Origin: Corallococcus silvisoli | GTDB lineage: Bacteria; Myxococcota; Myxococcia; Myxococcales; Myxococcaceae | Reading direction: 5' to 3' | Assembly (NCBI RefSeq): GCF_009909145.1 | Contig: NZ_JAAAPJ010000006.1 | Span: 496,001-560,000, forward strand | DNA length: 64,000 bases | Part shown: one piece after another, positions 35,273 through 43,044 of the stretch | How the letters are laid out: every line of letters starts with the position of its first letter | Position numbering within the stretch: position 1 is the first letter of the stretch | Made by a program: the position numbers and the translations under genes | Notes under the pieces: generated by a model | What the model was told of the DNA's origin: nothing | Seen by the model: the letters and a program-made list of their open reading frames with translations, nothing else | The model's database searches: none

Positions 35273-36159
35273 TACGGCGCGGCGACGGTGCAGACGCCGC
35301 CGCCGTTCAGGTGCGCTTGATCCACGATGCTCTGGGTGACGAACTCCTGGAGTGTGCGGATGGCGTGGGCGCCGGGCTGGTAGACGACAGGCTGGCCCTG
35401 GGCATCCCGGAGCTCGCCGCCGTCCAGGCCCCGCAGGTCCAGGAGCTCCTGGGACGCCAGCCCCTCCGGCGTGATGGCGTGGTTCGCGTCCGCCGTGGCG
35501 GCGATGGCCTCGAAGCGCAGCTGCACGCCGCGGTGGGTGCCCAGCCGGTCATAGAACATGTGTTCGGCGTGGATGGTGACCTCCGCCTCCGCCACGGAGC
35601 CCTCCGGCACCACGAGGCCCTGGGTGCCGTCCACGCCGTTGATGCAGTCCACCATCCGGGCGTGGACGGGGAAGCCCATGCGGAACGTGTAGAGGCCCAG
35701 GGTGGGGTCCCGGTTCTGCGCGCGGCCCTCCACGAAGTAGCTGAAGCCGCGCTCGCGCATCAGCTCCAGATCGCCCGCGGACACGGAGTCCCCCGCCACG
35801 GTGCGCGCCTCCGGGGGGCCGACCTGGAAGGCGACCGAGTAGCGCCCCGCCGCCAGCCCCGTGAGGGCCGTGAGCGGCACGTCCCCCTTCTGCACGTCCA
35901 CCACCACGTGCTCCGCCGTCGCCTGGACGTCCCCGCCCGCGGAGGTGAGGGTGAAGTCGCCCAGGGACACCAGGTACTTCGTGAACTGCACGGACCAGCC
36001 GTCCTGGAAGAGGTGGTCCGCGTAGCCTCGCTGCGTGCCGTCCCCGCCGCTCAGCGACACCCGCACGTCCCCCCGGGCCACGGTGTCGCCGCAGCCGGAC
36101 GCCCCCAGGCCGAGCGCTCCCAGCAGCAGGCCCCGAAGCCACTTGTGTCGGATTCTCAT
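35272..36159 (-). CDS. MbnP-like lipoprotein
   Basis: The protein has 295 residues. MRIRHKWLRGLLLGALGLGA followed by SGC is a lipoprotein signal (mature Cys23). The mature part has blocks QFTKYLVSLGDFTLT, AEHVVVDVQKGD and GLAAGRYSVAFQVGPP, then RERGFSYFVEGRA, HARMVDCINGVDGT and VTIHAEHMFYD. This order is reminiscent of MbnP-type periplasmic/outer-membrane metal-handling lipoproteins (weak, from memory). Cys residues near 180 and at the C-terminus could form a disulfide. It is divergent from a TonB-dependent receptor. A 7-1-7 palindrome sits in its promoter spacer, and the -10 is so close to the ATG that the mRNA may be leaderless. I infer a partner of the receptor in metal uptake. Confidence 0.6.
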   Translation of the reverse strand: MRIRHKWLRGLLLGALGLGASGCGDTVARGDVRVSLSGGDGTQRGYADHLFQDGWSVQFTKYLVSLGDFTLTSAGGDVQATAEHVVVDVQKGDVPLTALTGLAAGRYSVAFQVGPPEARTVAGDSVSAGDLELMRERGFSYFVEGRAQNRDPTLGLYTFRMGFPVHARMVDCINGVDGTQGLVVPEGSVAEAEVTIHAEHMFYDRLGTHRGVQLRFEAIAATADANHAITPEGLASQELLDLRGLDGGELRDAQGQPVVYQPGAHAIRTLQEFVTQSIVDQAHLNGGGVCTVAAP

Positions 36160-36167
36160 GCAGTTGG

Positions 36168-36196
36168 TTTGTATTTGTAACCAAGTTGCAAGTCAA
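36168..36196 (-). promoter_or_regulatory. Promoter of the MbnP-like gene
   Basis: Read on the minus strand, -35 TTGACT (36196-36191), a 17-base spacer and -10 TACAAA (36173-36168) lie 8 bases from the ATG at 36159. The predicted start site is therefore at or next to the start codon. The operator-like palindrome fills the spacer. Confidence 0.55.
36176..36190. promoter_or_regulatory. Operator-like palindrome, copy A
   Basis: TGTAACCAAGTTGCA is an imperfect 7-1-7 inverted repeat. It lies between the divergent MbnP-like gene and the TonB-dependent receptor, inside the promoter spacer of the former. Two further copies occur at 43006 and 45236. The 15-bp 7-1-7 layout is that of Fur-superfamily operators. 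Confidence 0.6.
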
Positions 36197-36277
36197 GCCT
36201 GGGTTGCGATATCCACCGGCCGCCGTTCGTGAGGGCCGCCCGTGCCGGGAGGACGTGGGCGGCAGAGGTCTCCGCCC

Positions 36278-38716
36278 GTGTTCATCCCGACGCTGGTGCT
36301 CTGGCTGTTGGGCGCGTCGCCCGAAGTGCCCGTGACGCCGCCCGTGCCCGTGGAGGCGGCGCCGCCGGTGCTGCCCCCGGATGCGCCCGCGTTGAAGGAC
36401 GCCGTGCGGGTGCTGCTGCGCCTGACCCTGGACACGGGGGGCGCGGTGTCCTTCGTGGAGGTGCTCGAGTCAGGGGGCGCGGTGTTCGACCGGGCCGCGA
36501 TGGCGGCGGCCACGCGGTGGCGCTTCGAGCCCGCGCGCCGGGGGGATGAGCCGCTGGAGGTGCGGGTGGACGTGCCGGTGACGTTCGAGCCGAGGCCCGG
36601 CGAGGAGGAGGTGGCGAGCCCCGAGCCACCCGCGAAGCCGGAGCCGCGCGGGTTCTCCACCACGGTGCAGGACCGCTCGGTGGCGCCGCCTCCGGTGGCG
36701 GTGGGGGACTTCCACATCCAGGTGGGGCAGCTCGCGGACGTGCCGCGCGGCTCGGCCACGGACCTGATGTTGCTGGCGCCGGGGGTGATGCTGGCGAACC
36801 ACGGAGGTGAGGGGCACGCGGACACCCTCTACCTGCGCGGCTTCGACGCGGGCGAGGGCAAGGACGTGGAGCTGCGGCTCGACGGCGTGCCCCTCAACGA
36901 AGTCTCCCACGCCCACGGCCATGGATACGCGGACACGTACTTCATCATCCCGGAGCTGGTGCGGTCGCTGCGCGTGACGGAGGGGCCCTACGACCCGTCA
37001 CAAGGCGACTTCGGCGTGGCGGGCACGGTGGAGTACCAGCTGGGGCTGGAGCGGCGGGGCATCACCGCGTCCGTCAGCTCCGGGAGCTTCGCGTCGCGCC
37101 GGCTGTCGCTGGTGTGGGGGCCTGCCGGGATGTCCGAAGCCACCTTCGTGGGCGTGCTGGTGCGGCAGGGGCACGGCTTTGGCCCCAACCGCGCCTACGC
37201 GAACGCGGGCCTGATGGCCCAGACGGAGTGGCGGCTGGGGCCGCAGACGCGGCTGCGCCTGTTCGGCGCGAGCTACGGCGCGCGCTACGCCACCGCGGGC
37301 GTGGTGCGGGAGACGGATGTCGTGGATGCGCGGATGCCGTGCGCCCGGGACGCCGACTCGCAGTTCTTCTGCCTCTACGACGCGAACCAGGGCGGCGCCA
37401 GCCAGCGGCACCTGGCCTCCGTGGAGCTGACGTCCCGGCTGGAGCGCGGAGGCCGCTTCGTCCAGCAGGCCTTCGCCATCGCCCGCCAGATGCGCGGCCG
37501 TGAGAACTTCACCGGCTTCCTCCAGGACACGCCTCCGGTGGGCGAGGCCCAGCGCGGCGACGACACGGAGCAGTCCTACCAGGGCACCACCGTGGGCCTG
37601 CGCGGGCGCTACACGCCGGGCCTCGCCGGGCCGGTGGAGCTGGGCTACGTGGCCCGCTACGACGCCGTGCACACCCGCGCGCGGCGCCTGCGTGACAAGG
37701 GCGGTGCGCCGTACGCCACCGTCTTCGACAACCAGGTGCGCACGACGAACCTGGGCGCGTACCTGTCCCTGCGCGGCGCGCCGCTGGACTGGCTCACGCT
37801 CCGGGGGGGCGTGCGCGTGGACACCTTCCTGTTCGGCGTGGAGGACCTGAACCGTCCGGACTCGGACCGGCAGGGCGCGCGCATCCCCGAGGAGGCGGTG
37901 GAGGCATATGGCTTCTTCGCCAGTCCTCGCGCCAGCGTGGACATCCGCCTGTCGCCGCGCCTCACGTGGCTCACCAGCGCGGGCCTGGGTGCGCGCTCCA
38001 GCGACGCGGCCGGCCTGTCCGACGCGGAGCTCGCGCCGTACGCGCGCGTGGCCTCGGGGGAGACGGGGCTGGGCTGGCGCTGGGGGGAAGGCCCCTCCAC
38101 GCTGGAGCTCCGGGGCGCGGTGTTCGCCACGCGCGTGTCGCAGGACCTGGTCTTCAGCGAGACGACGGGGCGCAACCAGCCCATGGGGCCATCGCAGCGG
38201 CTGGGGGCCTTTGGCAGCGCGCGCTTTCAGTGGGAGCAGCGCTTGGACGTGCAGGCGAGCCTCGCGTGGGCGCGCGCCACGCAGCCCCTGCCCGGGGCAT
38301 CGCCGTGGCGGCTGTGGGAGGGCACGGTGCTGCCGTACATCCCCCAGGTGCTGGGCCGGGTGGACGCGGCGTGGCGCGGCTCCGTCACCGTGGCCCACCA
38401 GCCGGTGGGGTGGAGCGTGGCGTTGGGGCACAGCGCCATTGGGCCCAAGCCGCTGCCCTTGGACCGCTTCAGCGAATCCATCTTCCTCTTCGACATGGCG
38501 GCGCGGGCGCGCTGGCGGGCCGTGGAGCTGGGCCTGTCCGTGGAGAACCTGCTGGACGCGCGCTGGCGTGAGTCCGAGTTCAACTACGTGTCCAACTTCC
38601 GGGGCCCGGACGCGCCCGCGTCCCTGCTGGCCACGCGTCACTTCTCCGCCGGTGCTCCGCGCATCGTGCGGGGCACCCTCACCGTGTACCTGGACCTCCA
38701 GGAGGAGCGGCCATGA
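36278..38716 (+). CDS. TonB-dependent receptor with N-terminal TonB C-terminal-like domain
   Basis: An 812-residue outer-membrane receptor. FIPTLVLWLLGASPEVP looks like a short signal peptide. Residues about 30-105 form a TonB_C-like domain (DAVRVLLRLTLDTGGAVSFV…AAMAAATRWRFEPA), normally found at the end of TonB, not on a receptor. The plug spans about 145-260 (ATDLMLLAPGVMLANHGG, LYLRGFDAGEGKDVELRLDG, and a His-rich SHAHGHGYADTYFI), followed by a 22-strand-type barrel. It imports a chelated ligand with energy from TonB-ExbBD. The GTG at 36278 is preferred to an upstream GTG. The next gene overlaps it by 4 bp. The His-rich plug and lipoprotein neighbours suggest a metal or metal chelate. Confidence 0.85.
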   Translation: MFIPTLVLWLLGASPEVPVTPPVPVEAAPPVLPPDAPALKDAVRVLLRLTLDTGGAVSFVEVLESGGAVFDRAAMAAATRWRFEPARRGDEPLEVRVDVPVTFEPRPGEEEVASPEPPAKPEPRGFSTTVQDRSVAPPPVAVGDFHIQVGQLADVPRGSATDLMLLAPGVMLANHGGEGHADTLYLRGFDAGEGKDVELRLDGVPLNEVSHAHGHGYADTYFIIPELVRSLRVTEGPYDPSQGDFGVAGTVEYQLGLERRGITASVSSGSFASRRLSLVWGPAGMSEATFVGVLVRQGHGFGPNRAYANAGLMAQTEWRLGPQTRLRLFGASYGARYATAGVVRETDVVDARMPCARDADSQFFCLYDANQGGASQRHLASVELTSRLERGGRFVQQAFAIARQMRGRENFTGFLQDTPPVGEAQRGDDTEQSYQGTTVGLRGRYTPGLAGPVELGYVARYDAVHTRARRLRDKGGAPYATVFDNQVRTTNLGAYLSLRGAPLDWLTLRGGVRVDTFLFGVEDLNRPDSDRQGARIPEEAVEAYGFFASPRASVDIRLSPRLTWLTSAGLGARSSDAAGLSDAELAPYARVASGETGLGWRWGEGPSTLELRGAVFATRVSQDLVFSETTGRNQPMGPSQRLGAFGSARFQWEQRLDVQASLAWARATQPLPGASPWRLWEGTVLPYIPQVLGRVDAAWRGSVTVAHQPVGWSVALGHSAIGPKPLPLDRFSESIFLFDMAARARWRAVELGLSVENLLDARWRESEFNYVSNFRGPDAPASLLATRHFSAGAPRIVRGTLTVYLDLQEERP

Positions 38717-39534
38717 TGCGCCACACCCGTCGTGCCTTCACGTGGATGCTGGGCGGAGCGTTGGCGGCGGGCGTCCACGCCTGCGGGGGATCCGGCACCG
38801 GGGGCCGGAGCATCACCTTCCACATGGGCCTGCGCACGGCCCTCGCGCCCGACGAGGCCCGGGCCGGCGCCTTCACCTCCGATACCGGCTGGCGCGTGGA
38901 GCTCACCACCGCGCGTCTGGTGTTGGGGCCCATCTACCTGTTCGAGAAGGCCTCGCCCGTCCAGCCCCAGGCCCTGCTGCGCCGGCTGGGGAGCGTGCTG
39001 CTGCCCACCGCGCACGCGCACGAAGGGGACTTCTTCTCCGGCGGTCGCGTGCTGGGCGAGTGGGACCGGGAGGTGGTGTTCGACCTGCTCGCGGAGGGCG
39101 CGCGGGCGCGGGTGCTGGGGCGTTCCCCTGGCATCGCGGGCGTGGCGCGCTCGCTGTCGCTGCTGCTCCAGCCGCCCTCCCGGGCCCTGGGCGCGGAGGC
39201 GGACGTGATGGAGGGGCGCTCCCTGGTGCTGGAGGGCATCGCGACACAAGCGGGGGCGCGCGTGCCCTTCCGCGTCGCGATGGACTTCCCTCCGCCCGTG
39301 GAGCTCCAGCGCGTGGACTTCGTCCCCATCCAGGTGGACCTGGACGACGAGGGCCTCTTCGTCCTGGAGGCGCAGCCGCACCGCTGGTTCGCGGGCGCGC
39401 GGTTCGACCGGCTGCCACCGCCCGCGGACGGAGCGCGAGTGGACGTGGGGACGGACACCCAGGTGTACCGCGCGCTGAGCGTCAACATGCGGCGCTTCGA
39501 TGCCTTCACGGGGGCGTGGGAGCCTCCCGCGTGA
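38713..39534 (+). CDS. Lipoprotein coupled to the TonB-dependent receptor
   Basis: The protein has 273 residues. MMRHTRRAFTWMLGGALAAG followed by VHAC is a lipoprotein signal with a twin-arginine-like R-R-A-F start, so Tat export is possible. The mature protein is a predicted beta-sandwich (WRVELTTARLVLGPIYLFEK…) with a His-rich HAHEGDFFSGG near residue 98 and a LDDEGLFVLEAQPHRWF block. Its ATG overlaps the receptor's stop (ATGATG/TGA), indicating coupled translation. I infer an accessory surface or periplasmic protein for the same substrate. No named family is recognised, though its overall layout resembles the MbnP-like protein on the other side of the receptor. Confidence 0.65.
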   Translation: MMRHTRRAFTWMLGGALAAGVHACGGSGTGGRSITFHMGLRTALAPDEARAGAFTSDTGWRVELTTARLVLGPIYLFEKASPVQPQALLRRLGSVLLPTAHAHEGDFFSGGRVLGEWDREVVFDLLAEGARARVLGRSPGIAGVARSLSLLLQPPSRALGAEADVMEGRSLVLEGIATQAGARVPFRVAMDFPPPVELQRVDFVPIQVDLDDEGLFVLEAQPHRWFAGARFDRLPPPADGARVDVGTDTQVYRALSVNMRRFDAFTGAWEPPA

Positions 39535-39575
39535 ATCCGTCAGGGGAGGCTTGATAGAGTCGTCGCACCTCCGCG

Positions 39576-40424
39576 ATGCCCCTCCACTTCCGCTTCCCGC
39601 TCTCCGCGCTCACGCGCCCCGTCGTCCTGTCCTCCGCTGCCCTGGAGGACCTGGGACTCGACGCGCCCGACCCCGCCCTGTCGCCCGAGCCCTCCGTGCT
39701 CGACACGCTTGTCGTCATGCCCCAGGTCCTGGCGAAGACGCTCGGGGATCCGGAGGTCTTCGGACCCTTTCCCGAGCCGTGGGAGCGGGCTGGCACCTAT
39801 CTGCCCCGGCTGACGAGTGTGTGGGGGGAGAGCCCCGGCGTGCCGGAGCTGCTCGTGGCCCTGGGCGGTCAGCAGGTCGCTGGCTTCTCCTTCCAGTGGA
39901 ACACGGACCCCTTCCGCTACTCCGCTTGGGTGGATCAGCTGATCCATGGCTACGGCGACCTGGACCTGCTCGGGTTCCTGCTGGCCAAGGCCTCGCGGTC
40001 GGACATGGACCGGCACTTCGAGCGAATCCCCGCCCCCGCGCGCCAGTTCGCGCTCGAAGCGGGAGCCCGCTGTCTTGCTCCCGTGGAGGGCCGCGCCCTG
40101 GCCGCCGCGCTGTCCGCCGCGGAGGCGGACGGCTACGCGAAGCTCCAGTCGCTCCTGCGAGGTGACGAGTCCAGGCGCTACGCCACCTTCCTCGCCCCGG
40201 CTCCCGAGGAAGGCCTCATCGACCTGCTCATCGGGAGCACCCCCCGCTACTCCGCGTCGGGCCACCCGGAGCAGCGGGGGAAGCCGCTTCGCGTGGAGCG
40301 GAAGACCGTGCTGGGCGTGAAGCGTCAGGCCTGGCTCGCGGCCGGGTTCCTCATCGCCGTCGCCGCGACCCTCGTGGGGTGCGGGTTGCTCATCGGCAGG
40401 GTGTCCGCGCTCTTCGGGCGCTGA
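39576..40424 (+). CDS. Tail-anchored protein of unknown function
   Basis: The protein has 282 residues. It is soluble for about 245 residues (Leu/Pro-rich, with WERAGTYLPRLTSVWGESPG and LIHGYGDLDLLGFLLAKASR), then has a single hydrophobic helix near the end (WLAAGFLIAVAATLVGCGLL) and a short basic tail. That is a tail-anchor layout with the bulk in the cytoplasm. No family is recognised. A TAGAGT -10-like hexamer lies 16 bp before the ATG. It may be monocistronic although it shares the strand of the receptor operon. It converges on the Uma2 gene with 16 bp between stops. Confidence 0.65.
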   Translation: MPLHFRFPLSALTRPVVLSSAALEDLGLDAPDPALSPEPSVLDTLVVMPQVLAKTLGDPEVFGPFPEPWERAGTYLPRLTSVWGESPGVPELLVALGGQQVAGFSFQWNTDPFRYSAWVDQLIHGYGDLDLLGFLLAKASRSDMDRHFERIPAPARQFALEAGARCLAPVEGRALAAALSAAEADGYAKLQSLLRGDESRRYATFLAPAPEEGLIDLLIGSTPRYSASGHPEQRGKPLRVERKTVLGVKRQAWLAAGFLIAVAATLVGCGLLIGRVSALFGR

Positions 40425-40440
40425 GCGGGCGCGCGGGGCC

Positions 40441-40977
40441 TCAGCCCTGCGTCCAGAACGGCGACAGCATCAGCTCCACGTTGCCGAAAGGGTCCGCGCG
40501 AACGCGCTCCTCATCCACGAAAGCGCGCTGCAACACCCAGCGCTCGTGGTCCTGGCGGAACACCTCCACCACGCGGTGCACCGGGTTGACGACCCATGCG
40601 TGGCCGATGCCGGCGCGGGCGTAGCGCGGCAGCTTGATGCCGAGGTCCAGCTTCGCGGTGGCGGGGGTCAGCACCTCGCAGACCCAATCCGGCGCGCGTT
40701 CGATGAAGGCGCCGGCATCCGCCGTCCGAGGCCGTCCCCCCACCCAGCCCGCGAGGTCCGGCACGAGCACATCCTGGCCCAGCAGCAGCCGGGGCTCCGC
40801 GGTCCACCACCAGCCCTCGGGCGCGCGTCCGAGCAGCGGCGTCAGGCCCTGCTTGCGCGCGATGGGGGGCGAGGAGACGTAGAGGATGCCATCGAGCGCC
40901 TCGCCCACCAGATAGTGCGGCAGCGTCCGCACCTCCTCGTGGGGTTCGAGCGTCCTGCGGGGAGCGGCGTGGCGCAT
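40441..40977 (-). CDS. Uma2-family putative endonuclease (PD-(D/E)XK fold)
   Basis: A 178-residue protein of the DUF820/Uma2 family. Blocks are LPHYLVGEALDGILYVSSPP, LLGQDVLVPDLAGWV (the catalytic-like V-x-P-D-x-A), PDWVCEVLTPATAKLD (E-V-L-S/T-P) and KLPRYARAGIGHAWVVNPVHR. The family has a restriction-endonuclease-like core, is often present in many copies in cyanobacteria and myxobacteria, and has no established role. It could also be a degenerate transposon-related nuclease. GGAGG sits 7 bases before the ATG at 40977. An ATG at 41004 is a weaker option. Confidence 0.88.
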   Translation of the reverse strand: MRHAAPRRTLEPHEEVRTLPHYLVGEALDGILYVSSPPIARKQGLTPLLGRAPEGWWWTAEPRLLLGQDVLVPDLAGWVGGRPRTADAGAFIERAPDWVCEVLTPATAKLDLGIKLPRYARAGIGHAWVVNPVHRVVEVFRQDHERWVLQRAFVDEERVRADPFGNVELMLSPFWTQG

Positions 40978-41091
40978 GCGGAGGCCTCCGTGAGAGACCT
41001 CCACCGTAACGGGGGCACCGCTTCACGGCAGTGGGCCGCCAGGGAGGGAGACCATGTGCTGGTGGACGCAGGCACCTCCCCGCTGGGCGGG

Positions 41092-42063
41092 CTACTCGCG
41101 CTCCAGCACGAACCGGAAGGTCTCCGCTGACACGGGGCCGAACCGGAGCAGATGGATTTGATCGCCCGGCTCCGACGTGAACGTCACCGTGTGCGTGATG
41201 CCAGCGCAGATGGACCGCGCGGGCGCGAGCACCGACGGGACGGGCGCTCCACCCGCCGTGTCGTTCGTCACCGCCGTGGCCACCTCCTGGTCCAGGTAGA
41301 GCGTGACGTGCTCCGGGTTCTCCGGATCGGAGATGAAGCCGGTGTAGCCCCCGAAGCCCAGGTCCCCCGGGCGCAGGGTAACGGCGTAGCGCACGTGGCC
41401 GGTGTTCGTATCGGGAGGGAAGTCGAAGGGGGTGCGGCCCGCGGTGACGGACTCTGGCGTGTTGACGAGCGTGTGCGTGCACGCGTGTTCCAGCGCCGGG
41501 TCGCGCTCGCCGGTGGTGAAGTCCAGCGACACATCACCGCCCAGGCCCACCGTGGAGGGTGCCAGCGCGCGTCCCGCCGCGTCCCTCAGCGCGTCCAGCG
41601 CCAGGGCGTAGTGCGTGGAGACCTCCAGCGGCCGGGTGCTCTCCTCGGTGCGAGGCACGGTGACGGTGAGCGTGCGAGCCTCTTCGGACCAGGTGCCGGT
41701 GAGCACGCGGGCGGGCGCGGTGGTGTCCGTGCGGTCATGCAGCGTCACCTGGGCCGCGGTCGTGTCCATGGTGTCGCTGAAGGTGAGCGTCAGCACCTTG
41801 CGGAAGGCGATGAGCGGCTTCTCTCCAGATGTGTCCAGGTGCATCTCCAGCGGGTAGACGTCCTTGTCGCCTTCGGCGGGAAGGGAGGCGGTGACGGTGG
41901 CGCTGGACAGCGTCGTGCCCGCGTCGGGGTTCGTGCCCGCGTCGGGCTTCGTGCCCGCGTCGGAGCCCGCGTCCACCTCCGGGGCAGGGGGGGCGTCGAC
42001 GCAGCCGGACAGCGTGAGGGTGGCGCAGGCGGTGAAAAGGAAGACGGCGGTGGAGAGACGCAT
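41092..42063 (-). CDS. Lipoprotein with Ig-like domain and HACxH domain
   Basis: The protein has 323 residues. MRLSTAVFLFTACATLTLSG followed by C is a lipoprotein signal. A DAGT-rich linker with three near-identical units follows. Then comes a Big_5-like Ig domain (FRKVLTLTFSDTMDTTAAQV…STHYALALDALRDAAG), and from about residue 193 a domain starting HACTHTLVNTPESVTAG with a second block HVRYAVTLRPGD. The H-A-C-x-H plus downstream His/Tyr pattern is shared with three genes just upstream. The conserved His-Cys-His could bind a metal. The gene is separated from the upstream paralog by a 16-bp perfect stem-loop. AAGGA is well spaced before the ATG. Confidence 0.7.
   Translation of the reverse strand: MRLSTAVFLFTACATLTLSGCVDAPPAPEVDAGSDAGTKPDAGTNPDAGTTLSSATVTASLPAEGDKDVYPLEMHLDTSGEKPLIAFRKVLTLTFSDTMDTTAAQVTLHDRTDTTAPARVLTGTWSEEARTLTVTVPRTEESTRPLEVSTHYALALDALRDAAGRALAPSTVGLGGDVSLDFTTGERDPALEHACTHTLVNTPESVTAGRTPFDFPPDTNTGHVRYAVTLRPGDLGFGGYTGFISDPENPEHVTLYLDQEVATAVTNDTAGGAPVPSVLAPARSICAGITHTVTFTSEPGDQIHLLRFGPVSAETFRFVLERE
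41915..41968. repeat. Three tandem 18-bp repeats in the lipoprotein linker
   Basis: The unit gtgcccgcgtcggg(g/c)ttc occurs at 41915-41932 and 41933-41950, and a diverged third copy at 41951-41968. On the coding strand it gives repeated D-A-G-T-(K/N)-P, a flexible spacer after the lipid anchor. It is probably prone to slippage. Confidence 0.8.
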
Positions 42064-42091
42064 CGTGGGGAGTCCTTCGCGTGGAGAGAGG

Positions 42092-42134
42092 CCCGCGCTG
42101 GAGCACCCTTCCGAGGGAGGTGCTCCAGCGCGGG
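42092..42134. terminator. Perfect 16-bp stem-loop between two HACxH lipoprotein genes
   Basis: CCCGCGCTGGAGCACC and GGTGCTCCAGCGCGGG (16 bp, no mismatch) enclose an 11-base loop between the stop at 42171 and the start at 42063. On the minus strand there is no T run after it. It may end the upstream gene's transcript, or lower expression of the downstream gene, or protect the upstream mRNA's 3' end. Confidence 0.6.
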
Positions 42135-42170
42135 AGCGGACCGGTTCAGGTCCGCGTCAGCGGTCGGCGG

Positions 42171-42920
42171 TCAGCACTGCACTCCGTCGCAGTTGTCATC
42201 GATGCCGTTGCCGCAGATCTCCGTGGCGCCGGGGTTGATGCTGGCGCCGGAGCCCGGCGTGTCATCGCAGTCGAAGCGCTGCGTCGTGTAGCCGGAGGGC
42301 GGCGTGCAAGCGGTATAGACAGACACGGAGTTATTGCCGTACCCGTCGCCATCCGCGTCCTGGTAGTAGCGCGTGCGCGAGTCGTTGAGGAACTCCGGCA
42401 CCACGGTGAGGGCGTTGCCCGCCGCGGGGCCCGTCGCGACGATGTACGTCGTACCCGCCGTCAGGTCATGCACGGACACGTGGGTGAGCGTGCAGCCGGA
42501 GGACGACACGGTGTGCCCCAGCGCGGCGGGCACCGTGGCGCTGGTGCCGCCGTTGATGACGGTGAAGGCCACGTTCTGCGTCCGGTAGAACGCGTACGAG
42601 CCGGTGGTGGCCGGTACGTACGTCACCGAGCCCTCCGCGCCGGACGGCAGCGCGAGGTCATAGGCCTTGTGCTTCGTGCTGATGGAGGGCGCGCTCGTCG
42701 AGCGCGTGGCGCCCGCCGTGAGCGACACGTGATCCGTCGGGTTGCTGGAGTGGACGCACGCGTGCGCCGTGATGCCCGTGCCCAGCGACGTGCAGCCCGC
42801 CTCCAACTCCTGCGAGTCCTGGGCCTCGAACAGGGCCTCGGGAGCCTCCTCCATCGGTCCGCAGGCCGTCAGGCCGAGCGCCCACAACGCGCCCAGCGCG
42901 ATGCGCTTCTTCTTCAACAT
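42171..42920 (-). CDS. HACxH lipoprotein with C-terminal MopE-type metal-binding motif
   Basis: A 249-residue lipoprotein (ALWALGLTACG lipobox). Residues about 50-185 form the shared domain: ITAHACVHSSN, HKAYDLALPSG and an internal Cys in SSSGCTLTHVSVHDL. The last 55 residues are YYQDADGDGYGN…FDCDD…NPGATEICGNGIDDNCDG, the acidic DxDxDGxG/CDD motif annotated in myxobacteria as putative metal-binding (MopE) and resembling EF-hand-like Ca sites. MopE of Methylococcus binds copper. A 7-1-7 operator-like palindrome lies 86 bp before the ATG. I infer a surface lipoprotein concerned with metal binding. Confidence 0.72.
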   Translation of the reverse strand: MLKKKRIALGALWALGLTACGPMEEAPEALFEAQDSQELEAGCTSLGTGITAHACVHSSNPTDHVSLTAGATRSTSAPSISTKHKAYDLALPSGAEGSVTYVPATTGSYAFYRTQNVAFTVINGGTSATVPAALGHTVSSSGCTLTHVSVHDLTAGTTYIVATGPAAGNALTVVPEFLNDSRTRYYQDADGDGYGNNSVSVYTACTPPSGYTTQRFDCDDTPGSGASINPGATEICGNGIDDNCDGVQC

Positions 42921-43005
42921 GGGTGATTCCTTTCGGGATGCCGGACGCGGGGTGCCAGGCGGCTTGAAGCCGCCGGTGCGCCCGGTGGTCCACTCATGCC
43001 TTAAA

Positions 43006-43020
43006 TGAAACTGAGTTGCA
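43006..43020. promoter_or_regulatory. Operator-like palindrome, copy B
   Basis: TGAAACTGAGTTGCA, with seven-base arms around a central G and a single mismatch, is the best of the three copies. It lies upstream of the HACxH/MopE lipoprotein on the minus strand, in an AT-rich patch (42998-43025). On the minus strand it shares flanking CCATTA…CATTT with copy C, beyond the palindrome itself. Confidence 0.65.
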
Positions 43021-43044
43021 ATAATGGTCGTGCGAGTCAGGCCA

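Noticed and set aside
40441..40977. Uma2 gene as a sign of a mobile element
   Set aside because: Uma2-type genes are frequent and dispersed. No terminal repeats, target duplication or transposase is seen around it.
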